In this document: piece after piece, positions 26,245 through 37,050 of the stretch
Layout of the letters: every line of letters begins with the position of its first letter
Position numbering within the stretch: the stretch's first letter is position 1
Origin: Dromaius novaehollandiae
Taxonomy: Eukaryota; Chordata; Aves; Casuariiformes; Dromaiidae
DNA length: 64,000 bases
NCBI RefSeq assembly: GCF_036370855.1
Contig: NW_026991459.1
Coordinates: 1 to 64,000, forward strand
Direction: 5' to 3'
The notes under the pieces: generated by a model
The model's input: the letters and a program-made list of their open reading frames with translations, nothing else
Database searches by the model: none
Told to the model about the DNA's origin: nothing
Translations under genes and position numbers: made by a program

Positions 26245-27192
26245 GACATAGTTTCTGGCAACAAGACTCCAGTAACTGAATTCATCATCCTGGGATTTCC
26301 CAATGTCAGGGAAGTCGAACTGCTTCTCTTTGCCACCTTCATGCTGATGTATGTGCTGACTTTCACTGAGAATATGGCCATCATCCTGGTCATTGGTATG
26401 GACTACCACCTTCATACTCCAATGTATTTTTTCATCAGCAATCTCTCCTTCTTGGAGATTGGCTACACAACTGTGACAGTGCCAAAGATGCTGACCAACA
26501 TTGCCATTCAGTCACAGACCATCTCTGTTACTGGCTGCTTCACACAGATGTACATCTTCTTCTTTCTTGGCTCAGCTGAGTGCTTCCTGCTGACTACCAT
26601 GGCCTATGACCGCTATCTGGCCATTTGCAATCCATTGTATTATACCACCATTATGGATCGTAAAGCTTGTTTATGGCTTGCTCTGGGGTCTTGGTTGGGT
26701 GGCTTCCTTGCACCTGCTCTTCCTGCTGCCCTCATCTTCCGTCTGCCCTTCTGTGGTTCCAACATCATCAACCACTTCTTCTGTGACTCACCAATTCTGC
26801 TGGAGCTCTCATGCCAGGACATCTTTGAAATTGAAATCATCAACTTTGTGGTGGGCACAATAGTACTTCTGAGCTCCTTTATCCTCACCATGGTCTCCTA
26901 CATCTTCATTGTGGCCACCATCTTAAGCATACCCACAGCTGAAGGACGCAGCAAAGCCTTCTCTACCTGTGCCTCCCATCTGACCATTATCACCATCTTC
27001 TATGGGACCACCATATTCATGTACATCCGCATCAAGACCATCCAGGCTTTTGATTTCAACAAGATTGTCTCTGTCTTTTACTCTGTGGTTACTCCAGTCC
27101 TGAACCCTGTCATCTATAGCCTAAGGAACAATGACATCAAGCAAGGCATGAAGAAAGTACTTCTGAGGCAAAAGGACACTTTCTCCAAGTAA
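26245..27192 (+). CDS. Class II olfactory receptor, OR6-like, body intact but start codon missing or on an upstream exon
   Basis: This is an odorant-activated G-protein-coupled receptor of sensory-neuron cilia. One uninterrupted frame runs from 26245 to the stop at 27190-27192, giving 316 aa if an initial Met is added. Motifs in that numbering: glycosylation site NKT (7-9), LTFTEN in TM1 (EN at 43-44, a common OR6 variant of GN), HTPMYFF (58-64), Cys99 and Cys181 for the conserved disulfide, MAYDRY (120-125), INHFFCD (176-182), KAFSTCASH (238-246) and NPVIYSLRN (288-296). All family landmarks are present. The first codon before Asp2 is not ATG: the sequence reads CCCCACTAG then GACATA, with an in-frame TAG. 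The first in-frame ATG, at 26341, is residue 34 inside TM1. Either the start sits on an upstream exon spliced at this AG, or ATG was reduced to AG by a one-base loss. REVELLL and LPFCGSNIINHFFCDS recall human OR6J1. Confidence 0.85.
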   Translation, partial: DIVSGNKTPVTEFIILGFPNVREVELLLFATFMLMYVLTFTENMAIILVIGMDYHLHTPMYFFISNLSFLEIGYTTVTVPKMLTNIAIQSQTISVTGCFTQMYIFFFLGSAECFLLTTMAYDRYLAICNPLYYTTIMDRKACLWLALGSWLGGFLAPALPAALIFRLPFCGSNIINHFFCDSPILLELSCQDIFEIEIINFVVGTIVLLSSFILTMVSYIFIVATILSIPTAEGRSKAFSTCASHLTIITIFYGTTIFMYIRIKTIQAFDFNKIVSVFYSVVTPVLNPVIYSLRNNDIKQGMKKVLLRQKDTFSK

Positions 27193-30100
27193 AATTGGCT
27201 CAAGTGGCAATAGGAGAAGTGGGAGAAACAAGCAGCTAACTTGGAAAACCTTTTCTTTTTTTTTTTTTCCCCCCCTTCCCTCCAGAACTTTCAATCACAT
27301 CAATGAGGCAGCAAAACTCCTGTCTGGGAGGTTCCCTCAGGGACTAATACAAACAGAATCGGAAATTTCATTTCAGTTTCTTTGCCGTTAAGAGGAGAGA
27401 TTCATCTCACCTCAGTTCTAGTCATCTAGAAGCCAGTTGTCTAATTCTAAGCTAGTCACCTGGGTTCCCACCTCTATCAGTGAAGACAGACTGGACCTTG
27501 AAAGAGTAGTTCATCACATCTTAAGATTGGTGTCACCCTTCAAATGTTTCTGTTGTTGTTCATTGATTAAATGACTAATTTAGACAGCATGCATAAGTAC
27601 TGAATATATAAAATCAAGTAAGATGAATCTTTACGCAGATGTCTCATTCCTTTTAGCCCTATTACATATCAAATCAAACTTTGCAGAGCCAGGCAACCCT
27701 ACAACTCGTTTCTGGGATACTGAATCTAAAATACAGTTTGCCCCTGTACATGCATCACATTCTGTGCAGAATGAGCTACATCTCCCTTATGGCATATGGT
27801 CCCTGTGTACTAGAAATCTCTGAAGTTAAAAGTCAAGAGTCCAAACTCCCTCTATGAAATGAATAGTGAAAAGAGACATTACCATTTCTACTAAGCACTA
27901 ATCTCATTCATCATTCATCATTTATCACTCTCAAGTAAGGCAAATAAATTATGCCAAAGATAGACCTACTTCTCTTTGTTGGCTACAAAGGAAACCTATA
28001 GTGTCTAGTCCACTTGTAAATGTCTGTACTGTAGGTGCTTTAAATTAGGTGAGATAAAACTCATTCTGATTCCTAACTTGAGAGTCCCAATCAAATGCCT
28101 ATTCTTGAGCAGAAAAATGTCCAAAACTAAAACTTTCAATTCCGTTCCCCTTCAAATGGGAAGGCCAATGACCATCACACATTTTTTACTGTTTTCTGTA
28201 TCTATATATTAAAGTATAGATACATCTTTATGATTTATTTAAGATAGATCTAATGAAATCAGTATCAATTGTGCACAAGAGAAAGTAAAAAACTAAGAAT
28301 TTTAAAAGCATTATTTGCAGCACAAAATCAAACACTGAGAATTAAATATGATGCATCTACTGTTCCTTCGGAGGCTCAAGCACCTCTCCTATTCACAAAC
28401 CTCTTCTTTGTGAGCATTCTGGTATGGACACAAGCATAAATGCTAATTTTCCAAGCTGAGCTAAGCCATGCCAAATTTGGGTAGCTTTTCAGGAAAAAAA
28501 AAAAAAAACAAAAAATCAATCTGTCTGCCCAGAGAACTGCTCTAGATTAAAAAAAGAAAAGAAAAGAAAAAAAAACACATAGACTAAACAATTCTTTTGC
28601 TCTAGCTATATATTTAAATATCTAGATAATATTTAAAAGGCTATATGTGCAAGTAGTTACGTGTATATGTAGCTTTTTATAGTAATAACATGTTTGCATG
28701 TGAGCACATCACCTTTTTTTAGATAGCTATACTGCTGCAATTATAGCTAAAAGTTTTGTGTAGATAAATATTTAAATATATAAAAACTGTAAGAATGGCT
28801 ATAAAGCTATGAGAAATAGTAAATATCACTAAAAACAAATTCATTTTTCAGCTGATTCTTCACTTTTTAACCTTTTTCAGTTTTAAATCCATTTTCAGTT
28901 TATACCTATATAACTTCATTGTAATTATTTTCATATTTTTTTTTAATTGCATTTTCTTGTGACCTACTTAGTGGAGTAGAACATAGTATTGGAAAGGGAT
29001 GAAAAATACTATTTTCATGTCATTTTTAGATAATAATCTTATTGACCAAATGATAAATTAAAAACAAACAAATACAAACAATATTTCTTTAAATATTTTA
29101 GAGCAAAAAGTCACATAAAATAAAAATGAAAGCTGTTTCAAATATTTAAGCAGAAAAACACAAATTACAAGTCAGAAAATATTACTGAATATGAAAATAC
29201 ATAACAGTAAGGTAAGTTAGGCCTTTAATCAGCCATAGTGAATTCAGAAAGCAGGTCTGTGGAACAGGGAATATAAACTTTTTCTCTGTAAAACAGCATT
29301 ACAGATAGATAAGGAAAAAAAAAGAGAGTCATTGTTATACTGACTGCTGTCCCTCCCCCGCCTACCCCCCGCCTTTTACTAGGTACTAGTGCACTGTAAT
29401 AATGACAAAACAAAACCACATATAAATATATATGTATACACACATGCACATCTATGCTTATGCCACTACACATAGCAGAGAAAGAATCAGACGATAAAAT
29501 AATAAAAATTAAAAAAATAACAGCATGGAGGGAAACAGGTTCTTTACATCCCTTCACAAGGAAATTACGGAAAATAAGTCAGATAAACTGCATCCAAGAT
29601 GTAAATTTGTTCTTACCACTGACTACAGATCATGTCTGGATGGCTAGCTCAGCTGCAGAAGTATGCATTGTCTGCAGTTGAATCCCATCTTCCATGTCTA
29701 AGGACTGTAGTGTAAATGAAAGCTTATTTGCCAGCCATTTTCTACGGCCCATCTTCAGAGGAGGATTTATCTGATCTAAAATAAGTATCTAAAGCAAAAT
29801 CAAAATGATTATCTAAAGGTGGAATGAATAAGCCTCTGGAGATGCTTCAAGCTCTCCATTGAGTTACAGGGAGAACAGACATATAGTTTAGACTTGGATA
29901 TCTGTCTTTTAATTATCTTGATTAATGCAGATGAATTCAAACCTTGGTTAATGAATACCTGTTGGAATTGTGTCACCACCACATTTTTCATGATTTTGGT
30001 GAACCCAGCCTTTTGCTTTTCTTACAAGTCTTTCCTTTAGGTGAAATGAAATGTATTGACAGGAAGGTTCATTTTCATTTTTCGTGCAGTTGTTTTTGCA

Positions 30101-33100
30101 AGGGAAAAAGAAATGAGACAGCAAAAATCCTGTTTGATTGGAGCGCAGATTTTTTCTTTTTCTCTGGTGTCCAACTTGACCACCCCACTGACAAAGGTTA
30201 TTTGCACCACTGCTGTGAGCATATGTCAGGAGACACACAACAGCAGAGAAAGGTGGCATAATGCAGTACAGCATAACAGAAGGCCAGCACAGTTCGTAAC
30301 ACATGAGGTAAGGTCCCATAAATTACCAGTGTGTGGTCCAATCCACCTGAATGCAAAGCACTCAAGCCTAAGGCAGGACAATGTAAGTGAATGAGCAAAA
30401 TTTTGTTGATTCAGTTGCTGGAGTATGTTTTTTTCTTAATAATTTTGCCAGGCTATGCTGGTACCATGTATTCATAATGAAAATATAGGCAAGAGCCATT
30501 TGGTAGGAAAGCACTATTCATGAGGGGTAGCTTAAGCCTACTGAAATTAAAGGAGCAATACAGCTGCCTAAATATGGAAATCTAACACCTAGAGTTTGTG
30601 AGACATCCACAGGCATGGGATGATATTATGCAGTACTTCTGGGAGAGCCATACTCTCCTGAACCTGTGCACGGAGTCCCATGAGGTAGCTCAGGACATCT
30701 CAGATGGCACTAGAAACCTCTGTTTAGTCACTTGAGTTGATCACTTGAGATTAGGAGACGCCCCTTCAGAGCTGAATGAGTAGAAGCTTATTTTACTCAG
30801 AGGTGATTTCTGTATTTTACTGAGTTTATTCTCATAATCTGCATTCTCAGATCCGCAAAATTTCCTCTGGGAAGTTATGTGTGATGCTAGCTGTGTCATG
30901 ACTGCATCCTGGAATGAAAGCCAAACATTCATCATGCCTTCCCCTTCCCAAACTGTGGGCTTCATGAAAGTAGAAATGTGGTTCTGGGACTCAAAAGGAG
31001 ACATGCTGTCCTCCAGCAAGTCCCCCGGACTGGACACTCAGGATACCAAGGCTGCAGGTCTTTCTCATAGGACAAACCTGATCTGCAAAATGGACTCGTC
31101 CTGAAATGCCCCTTAAGGAATTTCTTTCTCTCCAATTACTTTTCAGAGGAGTTTGAAAAATTTGTTTCTCATTGATAACTTAGCCTTTGTAACTAGCCTT
31201 GCTCTGAGGGAGCCAAATGTATCCTTTCCTCCGAGGCAAAGCCTTCCAGGGAATTGCTAATTATTCTTCTGTTATCATTCTTATTATATTTCCTTTCTAA
31301 CCTTAATCCTATGTTTATTTCCCATTTATTTTCTTTTGAAAATCTTGAACTTGCCTCTCCTGGCTACCCTCAAATCAATATCCTGGGATCACAACTAATG
31401 GACAGATAGATGGACAGATAAGGTAGACAGAGTGACTGATTGATAGACGGACAGACAGACATTTGGATTTAGACATGAAGGTATGAATAGATATATAGAC
31501 CTAGATGCAGAAAGGAGGAGATTCAGTTGAAAAATAAAGAACGTAAGATTTTAAATGCTCTAAAGTATCTTCTCTGCCCTCCAGCTGCCATTTCCTTAGG
31601 TATATTGTACAGTGTAGCTCATCCTCCCTCAACTCTGTGGATCTTTTGTCTGAAAACCCTACACAAGACAGATAAATAGGTAGGTAGGTATGTCAAATAT
31701 CCACAGAAAGTGGCTAAGTCTGGTTAGAAAATGAAGCAAACAAACAACCAAAAAAACCCCACCCTGAAACACACACAACAAAAGTTATCAAAGAAAAGTA
31801 TGTTCCCTCACCAAAAACTGCTTTCCAACCTAAATTTTCAATCTTTGTGGATTTTTCTTTTAGCTATTTCCAGTCAATCCTTGGTGTGAGTTACATTTCA
31901 CATAAGTTTAGAATTCCACTTTTTTGTGAATATATATTTATATCTGAAGCAGTCTCCTCAGCTCCCTTTAGTCAATGAAGACAGAGAAGCACTTCTAGAG
32001 CACAGTTAATTTCATCCTAAGATAGACCATCACATTTGATCAGAGAGGTGATAACCTAGAAGTACTTATTTTTCTGCACAGATTGTAAGTGCAGCACAGA
32101 TGGAGCTTTCTCTACTGGAGATGTTTAAAGTTTGGTGTTTTCATGCCAGCTACATATATCTTCTAGGAAACTGTGGGGTAGATGTGAAGTCAGTTTAAGA
32201 ATGCATACTATGTTGCCTGCTCGTTACACATGTAAGTCAAGCTTTTCAAAACCTCCAATGGGATTTGCATCTTTAATTTCCATTATTGTGCAGAAGGCAT
32301 GTAAATCACATACATAGCCATAAATATCTCAAGAGCACAGTCATCTCAAGATTGGGAGGGATTAATCTTTTCTTGGACATACAACTTCCAGTGTTTAAGT
32401 CTGAGTTAGGTATGTAGGTTCCCTTTAGATTCATTAGTAAGATGCAGGCAACTCCAGAGAACACTTCATCCATTGCTAAGGTTGATGTTCAAAACAGGCA
32501 GTAGGAATCATTGCCTTAAGGTGTTTATTTTTCTCTGCTAACTACAGAGAAAGCCTTAAACTTAGTGATTAAAGCTTAGTTATCTGCATTTTGGTGATAT
32601 GAATTCCCTCTGAAATGCCTGTTATCCCAATGGAGTTTTGACTGCTTATCAGACTTGAAGGAGGTCCTTCACTCTTACATAAGACTGAGAATCTTCACGT
32701 CATCCAAGGGATTTTGATGTCTAGCCTGAAATTTTCCAGTGGATTTATGTGTTGATCAAGGCTGAAACACGGGTGACTTCTACCTAAAAACCTTTGACAA
32801 TATTTTGACCAAAATCCACATTTCTGTACTGTTTCATAAGTTCTTTCTCTCCTCCTATCCTGCTCCCTCCAAATTCCACCTTCTCCACCCCAAATCATGA
32901 CAATGAATGAAGTACAGCCATCTCTTTTTAGAGGACTCAGGAATGAATGGCTGTCTTCTTATGGAAGACTTAAGGATGGCAACCAAACCAGTATTTTTTG
33001 CTGACATGCTCTTTTTATAAAGTGGATTTGGACACCCTGTTCTCAATAGTTTTTTGATTAAATGCGTGTGCAGATCACTTGGGATTTCTTAAAAGCAATT

Positions 33101-33344
33101 CAGATATCACAAATTAGGCAGATTGGTACCTGATATGCAGTAGGGAGGCAAGCACCCCTTCTCCTCCCTGTCCCTTTTTGAATATCCCAGTGAAAGAGGT
33201 ATCACTCATCAAGAAGGTACTGTGATAAACTGAAAAGCAGGGTTGACTAAGGGGTCCATTTTCCTCCCACTGACCTCATATAACACAACAGCACCAGGTT
33301 GTTGAATAGAGCTGAATAGAGCTGGAGGTAACTCAGTAAGCGTG
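27193..33344. other. Intergenic, strongly AT-rich
   Basis: No gene recognised over 6.1 kb. The contents are a T/C homopolymer tract at 27254-27284, an AATAAA at 27943-27948 that could end the OR6-like transcript, A-rich runs at 28493-28510 and 28550-28575, a GATA/GACA-type degraded repeat at 31399-31470 and a TAGG repeat at 31678-31690. One copy of the dispersed GAGATTCATCTCACCT motif begins at 27396. Open frames on both strands at 29.9-30.4 kb overlap each other and show no family likeness. Confidence 0.5.
31399..31470 (+). repeat. Degraded GATA/GACA tetranucleotide repeat
   Basis: Runs such as ACAGATAGATGGACAGATAA and GATAGACGGACAGACAGAC are a mixture of GATA and GACA units (Bkm-type composition), interrupted and decayed. 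Confidence 0.65.
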
Positions 33345-33640
33345 AATCCCATGGGTTAGGGCCTTAGAAGGAAGAGTCCCATAGAGATGGTTAATATTCA
33401 AGGATCACTTCCTCCAAGCTCAAGAACGGTGCATCCCAATGAGCAAGAAGTCAAGAAAAGGGGGCAGGAGACCTGCATGGATGAACAAGGAGCTCCTGGC
33501 AACAATCAAACAGAAGAAGGAAGTATACAGATAGGCGGAAGCAGGGACAGGTAACCTGGGAGCATTATAGGAACATTGTCAGAGCATGCAGGGATGGGGC
33601 ACACATTGCATCACTCAATTGCACAAAGCAAAGCCAACAG
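33345..33640 (+). mobile_element. CR1 LINE internal fragment
   Basis: The DNA reads like the CR1 segment between endonuclease and reverse transcriptase: GTGCATCCCAATGAGCAAGA, then GGAGACCTGCATGGATGAAC, AAGGAGCTCCTGGC, and GGAAGCAGGGACAGGTAACC with GAGCATGCAGGGATGGGG. No catalytic motif, 5' end or 3' octamer tail is retained, so it is an orphan piece. The following CAAAGCAAAGCC also fits the family. Confidence 0.75.
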
Positions 33641-36339
33641 TAAAAACAAGCTAGGTAATAACCACCTGGTCATTCTCCAAGCAGAACAAGACAAGTCCAG
33701 AAAAAGCCTGAGAAGTTTCAAGGCCTGCAGTGCTAACACAAAGCTCATGGCCTGCTAGTAGCAATGGCAAGACCATGTTTCTTCAGCTACAGCACTGTAG
33801 CAGCTGTTCACCACATCAGGGCTTGAACTATAACTGTGGTTTGAATAAATCCAGCTTGGGTCTCTGCAGACAAGATCAACTAACTCTACATGGAACTATT
33901 TACTATTGGATACTGAAGAACTGGCATTTGCTTTTATACCAGAGTAAATCCAGAAGCTCCTTGACAACAAGCAGTCAGGAATGAATTCTGATCTCTCTTC
34001 CCTTGTTTAAATCCAAAGTCATGCCCAGATTATAAGGGTTTGGAAATGGGCTGATTTCTAGCCCCAACAGTCTCTCTGTGAGGTCTTCATAGCCAGGCTC
34101 TGCTATGTAGCTTTCACAGGGAACAGGGGATGGGGTAGCCACAAGTAGAGAATCACACTACTCAATGGCATAAATTTATGGTTTATTTACCAAGCAGGGT
34201 GGGTATAGCAGATTGATAGTGATTTCTGTTCTACCACGCACACAGATACACACTTTGTATAGCACACAACAAAGGCCTTTGGTCCAGGCTCCCCTATTTT
34301 GGGGATGGGACATTCACTGCAGCTTTTTGATGTGTCCAGACTTGGCTGGTGACCTAGCCTTTAAATGTAGCAGTTCCACCTGGAGCACAGCCTTCTACAT
34401 AGTTTTGGGTGTTGACTGATGTGTTCCTCCGCAGGGTTATTTTTTTAACTATTTACTGTTTTCTGACTTAGATGGCCAATATAAGCTGTAAATGGCTTCA
34501 TTGGTCACATCACCTCAGGCCAGTCCCTTAGACCTTCACATCCAAAGCAAATTAGCTGGGTTACTCTCACCTTCCGATCTTTCTCTCCAAATCTGTTATA
34601 TGGATGCAAAGTTGTGAAAAGTTCATCTGTGTTTCTTTTTTTTTTCCCCCACGTATACTTAGACCATTAGAGCACAACAGATGTAGCCCGGAGCTTTTGG
34701 GTGAGCCTACTATGTTAACAATTACCTGTGGTTTGTTTTCCTAGCATATACCAGAACCATCTAATGAGTCAGAGATAAGCAGATGCAGTCAAGGTCTCAC
34801 TTCTCTGAACATCATTTTTGGGCAGAATTCTGGACTTCCCTAAATCCTGGTACTAGGACTGTATTATGGGTAGATCAACCTGTGAGATCGACTGCTGCCA
34901 TATCTCTTTCCCCTTCACATCTTTTTAAATGGACAAGGTGCAGTTGAGAGTGGGAAGTGAGAAAGGGCATGCCAGATTTTACCTTTTTACGGAGTCCTAA
35001 AGTGAAACACCCTGAGGCAGAGGGAGGCAAGAAAAAAAAAGGTAGGATTGGGACATTCCTAAAGGTCTCTTACAACTGTCTCTTTTTCACAATTTGAAAT
35101 GAAAGACATGTTAAGATGTGCCCAGGTGCAGCCGTTTGCACTTTTTGGGAGAATGCATGGACAGTCTTTCAGCACCCCCATCTAACAACACCACCGTGAT
35201 CCAGCAGACAGAGAAGGACAGCAGACCAAAAGGCATATGGAGAATAGCTCCAGCTCACTCACACACTTGCCAATACATGCCATATGGAAACTGTCTGTTT
35301 ATGCCTACCTTTCATCCTGCAAATGAAGAGAATGCCTCTTCCTGGGCAAATAATCCTGTCTCTTAAATTTTGAACTGGTTCTTCTCACAGAAGCCCAGTT
35401 CCTTCCCATTTAACCACTGGACTTGGCAAACACAAATACTCAACGGCAGGGGGGATAAGAACACGTAAGATAGCTAGTGTTGTGTGTTGAGGGGCAGAAT
35501 GGATAAAAGCATGGACAGATTCATGAAGAAGGCAAGGGAAGTGAAGGCAAATGGACAGATGGATGGCACAATGCCTATGGGTGTATGTATAGATAAAGAT
35601 CGATAATTAAGTGGGTTGAGCTCTAGATAGAGACGCAGTAAGAGGAGTAAAATATTCTTCAGCATTCATCCCTGCTTCAGAGCACTGTGACATGTAGAGA
35701 CCCTGTCTGCAACTTGATTTCACCCTCTGCCTTTCCCTGCAGAAGACATGGGATGCAGCAGCTGACAAAATAGGCAACTTTCTCTGAACCAGTTTTACAG
35801 ACTCCCTGTGATGTCTACAGGTGGAAGGTGTGTGTCTTTCAATGTCCATTTCATCACATCTCGGAAGAGACATCTAAAATCAGGCGGAAGAATCACATCC
35901 TTGAAAGAACCTGTTTGTTTGTTTGTTTTCTATGATTATGGAGAGAGAGGTGAGAAAGTGCATAAGCAGAGGGGAGCCATCACTATGGATTAGATTCAGT
36001 GAGAACAATTCCACCCTATTTCTGGATTCTGGATTCTTGATTAGAAAAATCTGTATTTTTGATTAGAAAAGCCAAACATATTTCACTGGCATTTACTTGG
36101 GCTCTTTTAACTATTTCAACTTACTTCCTCCAAACTGCTTTCTTTCCTATCCAACAGGTAGAACTTGTTTTGAGCTTTCTTCGGGGGGAGAGGAGGGAGG
36201 GGTACAGTTTATTTTTAAAGACTTGCCACCGTAAGAACTATTTCTTCTGGCATTTTTCATGCGAGCAAAAAAAACAAAAAAAGCAAAAACCCCCCACACT
36301 TTTGGCAGTGTCAGCCTTTTACACCCAAATCGCAGTTTT
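33641..36339. other. Intergenic upstream of the CpG island
   Basis: No gene recognised. Composition is ordinary until GC content rises sharply near 36350. Short GGAT/GATA-like stretches occur at about 35490-35610. A GTTT repeat lies at 35911-35928. Confidence 0.5.
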
Positions 36340-36349
36340 CCCATGCTGT

Positions 36350-37050
36350 TTCCTCTTTGGTAGCGGTCTCGCTGAGCGCAGCCGCTGCAGGGCTGCGGTG
36401 ACAGGCAGGGCACCCGCCGCCGTCCCTTGCCCCGTCCCGCCGCCAGCGGCACTCCGAGCTAACCGGGAGCGCCGGCAAGCGCTTAAACGAGCCCCGCCGC
36501 CGCGGCCCGCTGCGGGCTGGGTGCTCCGCCGCAGCACCTCGGCCGGCCGGGGGAGTTCTCGGGGGGGGGCGGGGGGCCGCCACTGCGCCCCGCGGACTGC
36601 TGCCAGGCCCGGCGGGTCCTGCCGCCGCCGCCGCCTGTGTGCCGGCCGCTTCGCACGGCCAGGAAGAGAGGCGAGCCGCGACGCTGCATGGACGAACAGG
36701 CGGTGACGCGCTGGCTCTTTAAGTCCCCCCCGCTCTGGTTGGGAAGGGGTCGTGGCGAAGTTTCACTTAGCGCATGCGCAAGCGCCTCTACCTGGAGCAT
36801 GCGCACTAGCTCCAGCTATGCGGGTGTTGGTGGGTGAGTGCGGGGTGGGGGGGCGCGCTTCGGCGGTGAGGGGGGCGGGCGGTACTGCTGTGCTCGGCGC
36901 TGTGCACGGGGGGGTGGGGTGTCTCGGTGCTGCCTACGAGGGGGCCGGTGCTTGGTGCGGCGTGGGGGGGAGGGGCGCAGGGTGCTGTGGATGGTGGTGT
37001 TGGACCCGGGAGTGCGGGGGGGCTGAGCGCGGTAGGGGCACTTGGGTATG
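36350..37050 (+). promoter_or_regulatory. SDR39U1: CpG island and promoter of SDR39U1
   Basis: An abrupt GC- and CpG-rich block in an AT-rich setting, with many CGCC/CCGC elements and a CRE-like GGTGACGCGC at 36700-36709. It covers the region just before the first ATG and runs into intron 1, which is G-rich with repeated GGGG blocks. There is no TATA box near the start, which fits a housekeeping promoter. The several long open frames here on both strands are a by-product of high GC. Confidence 0.8.
36769..36805 (+). promoter_or_regulatory. Pair of NRF-1-like sites just upstream of the SDR39U1 ATG
   Basis: GCGCATGCGCA at 36770-36780 is a full match to the palindromic NRF-1 consensus, and GCATGCGCA at 36797-36805 is a second, near-complete site. 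They end 13 bases before the ATG at 36818, so they lie in the 5' UTR or at the transcription start. NRF-1 commonly controls genes for mitochondrial and metabolic proteins. Confidence 0.65.

Noticed and set aside
29944-30398. Five overlapping 60-123-codon frames on both strands
   Set aside because: They overlap in opposite strands without any recognisable motif; chance frames.
36059-36706. 215-codon open frame across the CpG island, with 90-107-codon frames on the minus strand
   Set aside because: High GC removes stop codons in all frames; proteins are Arg/Pro/Ala-rich with no family likeness, and the frames overlap each other.
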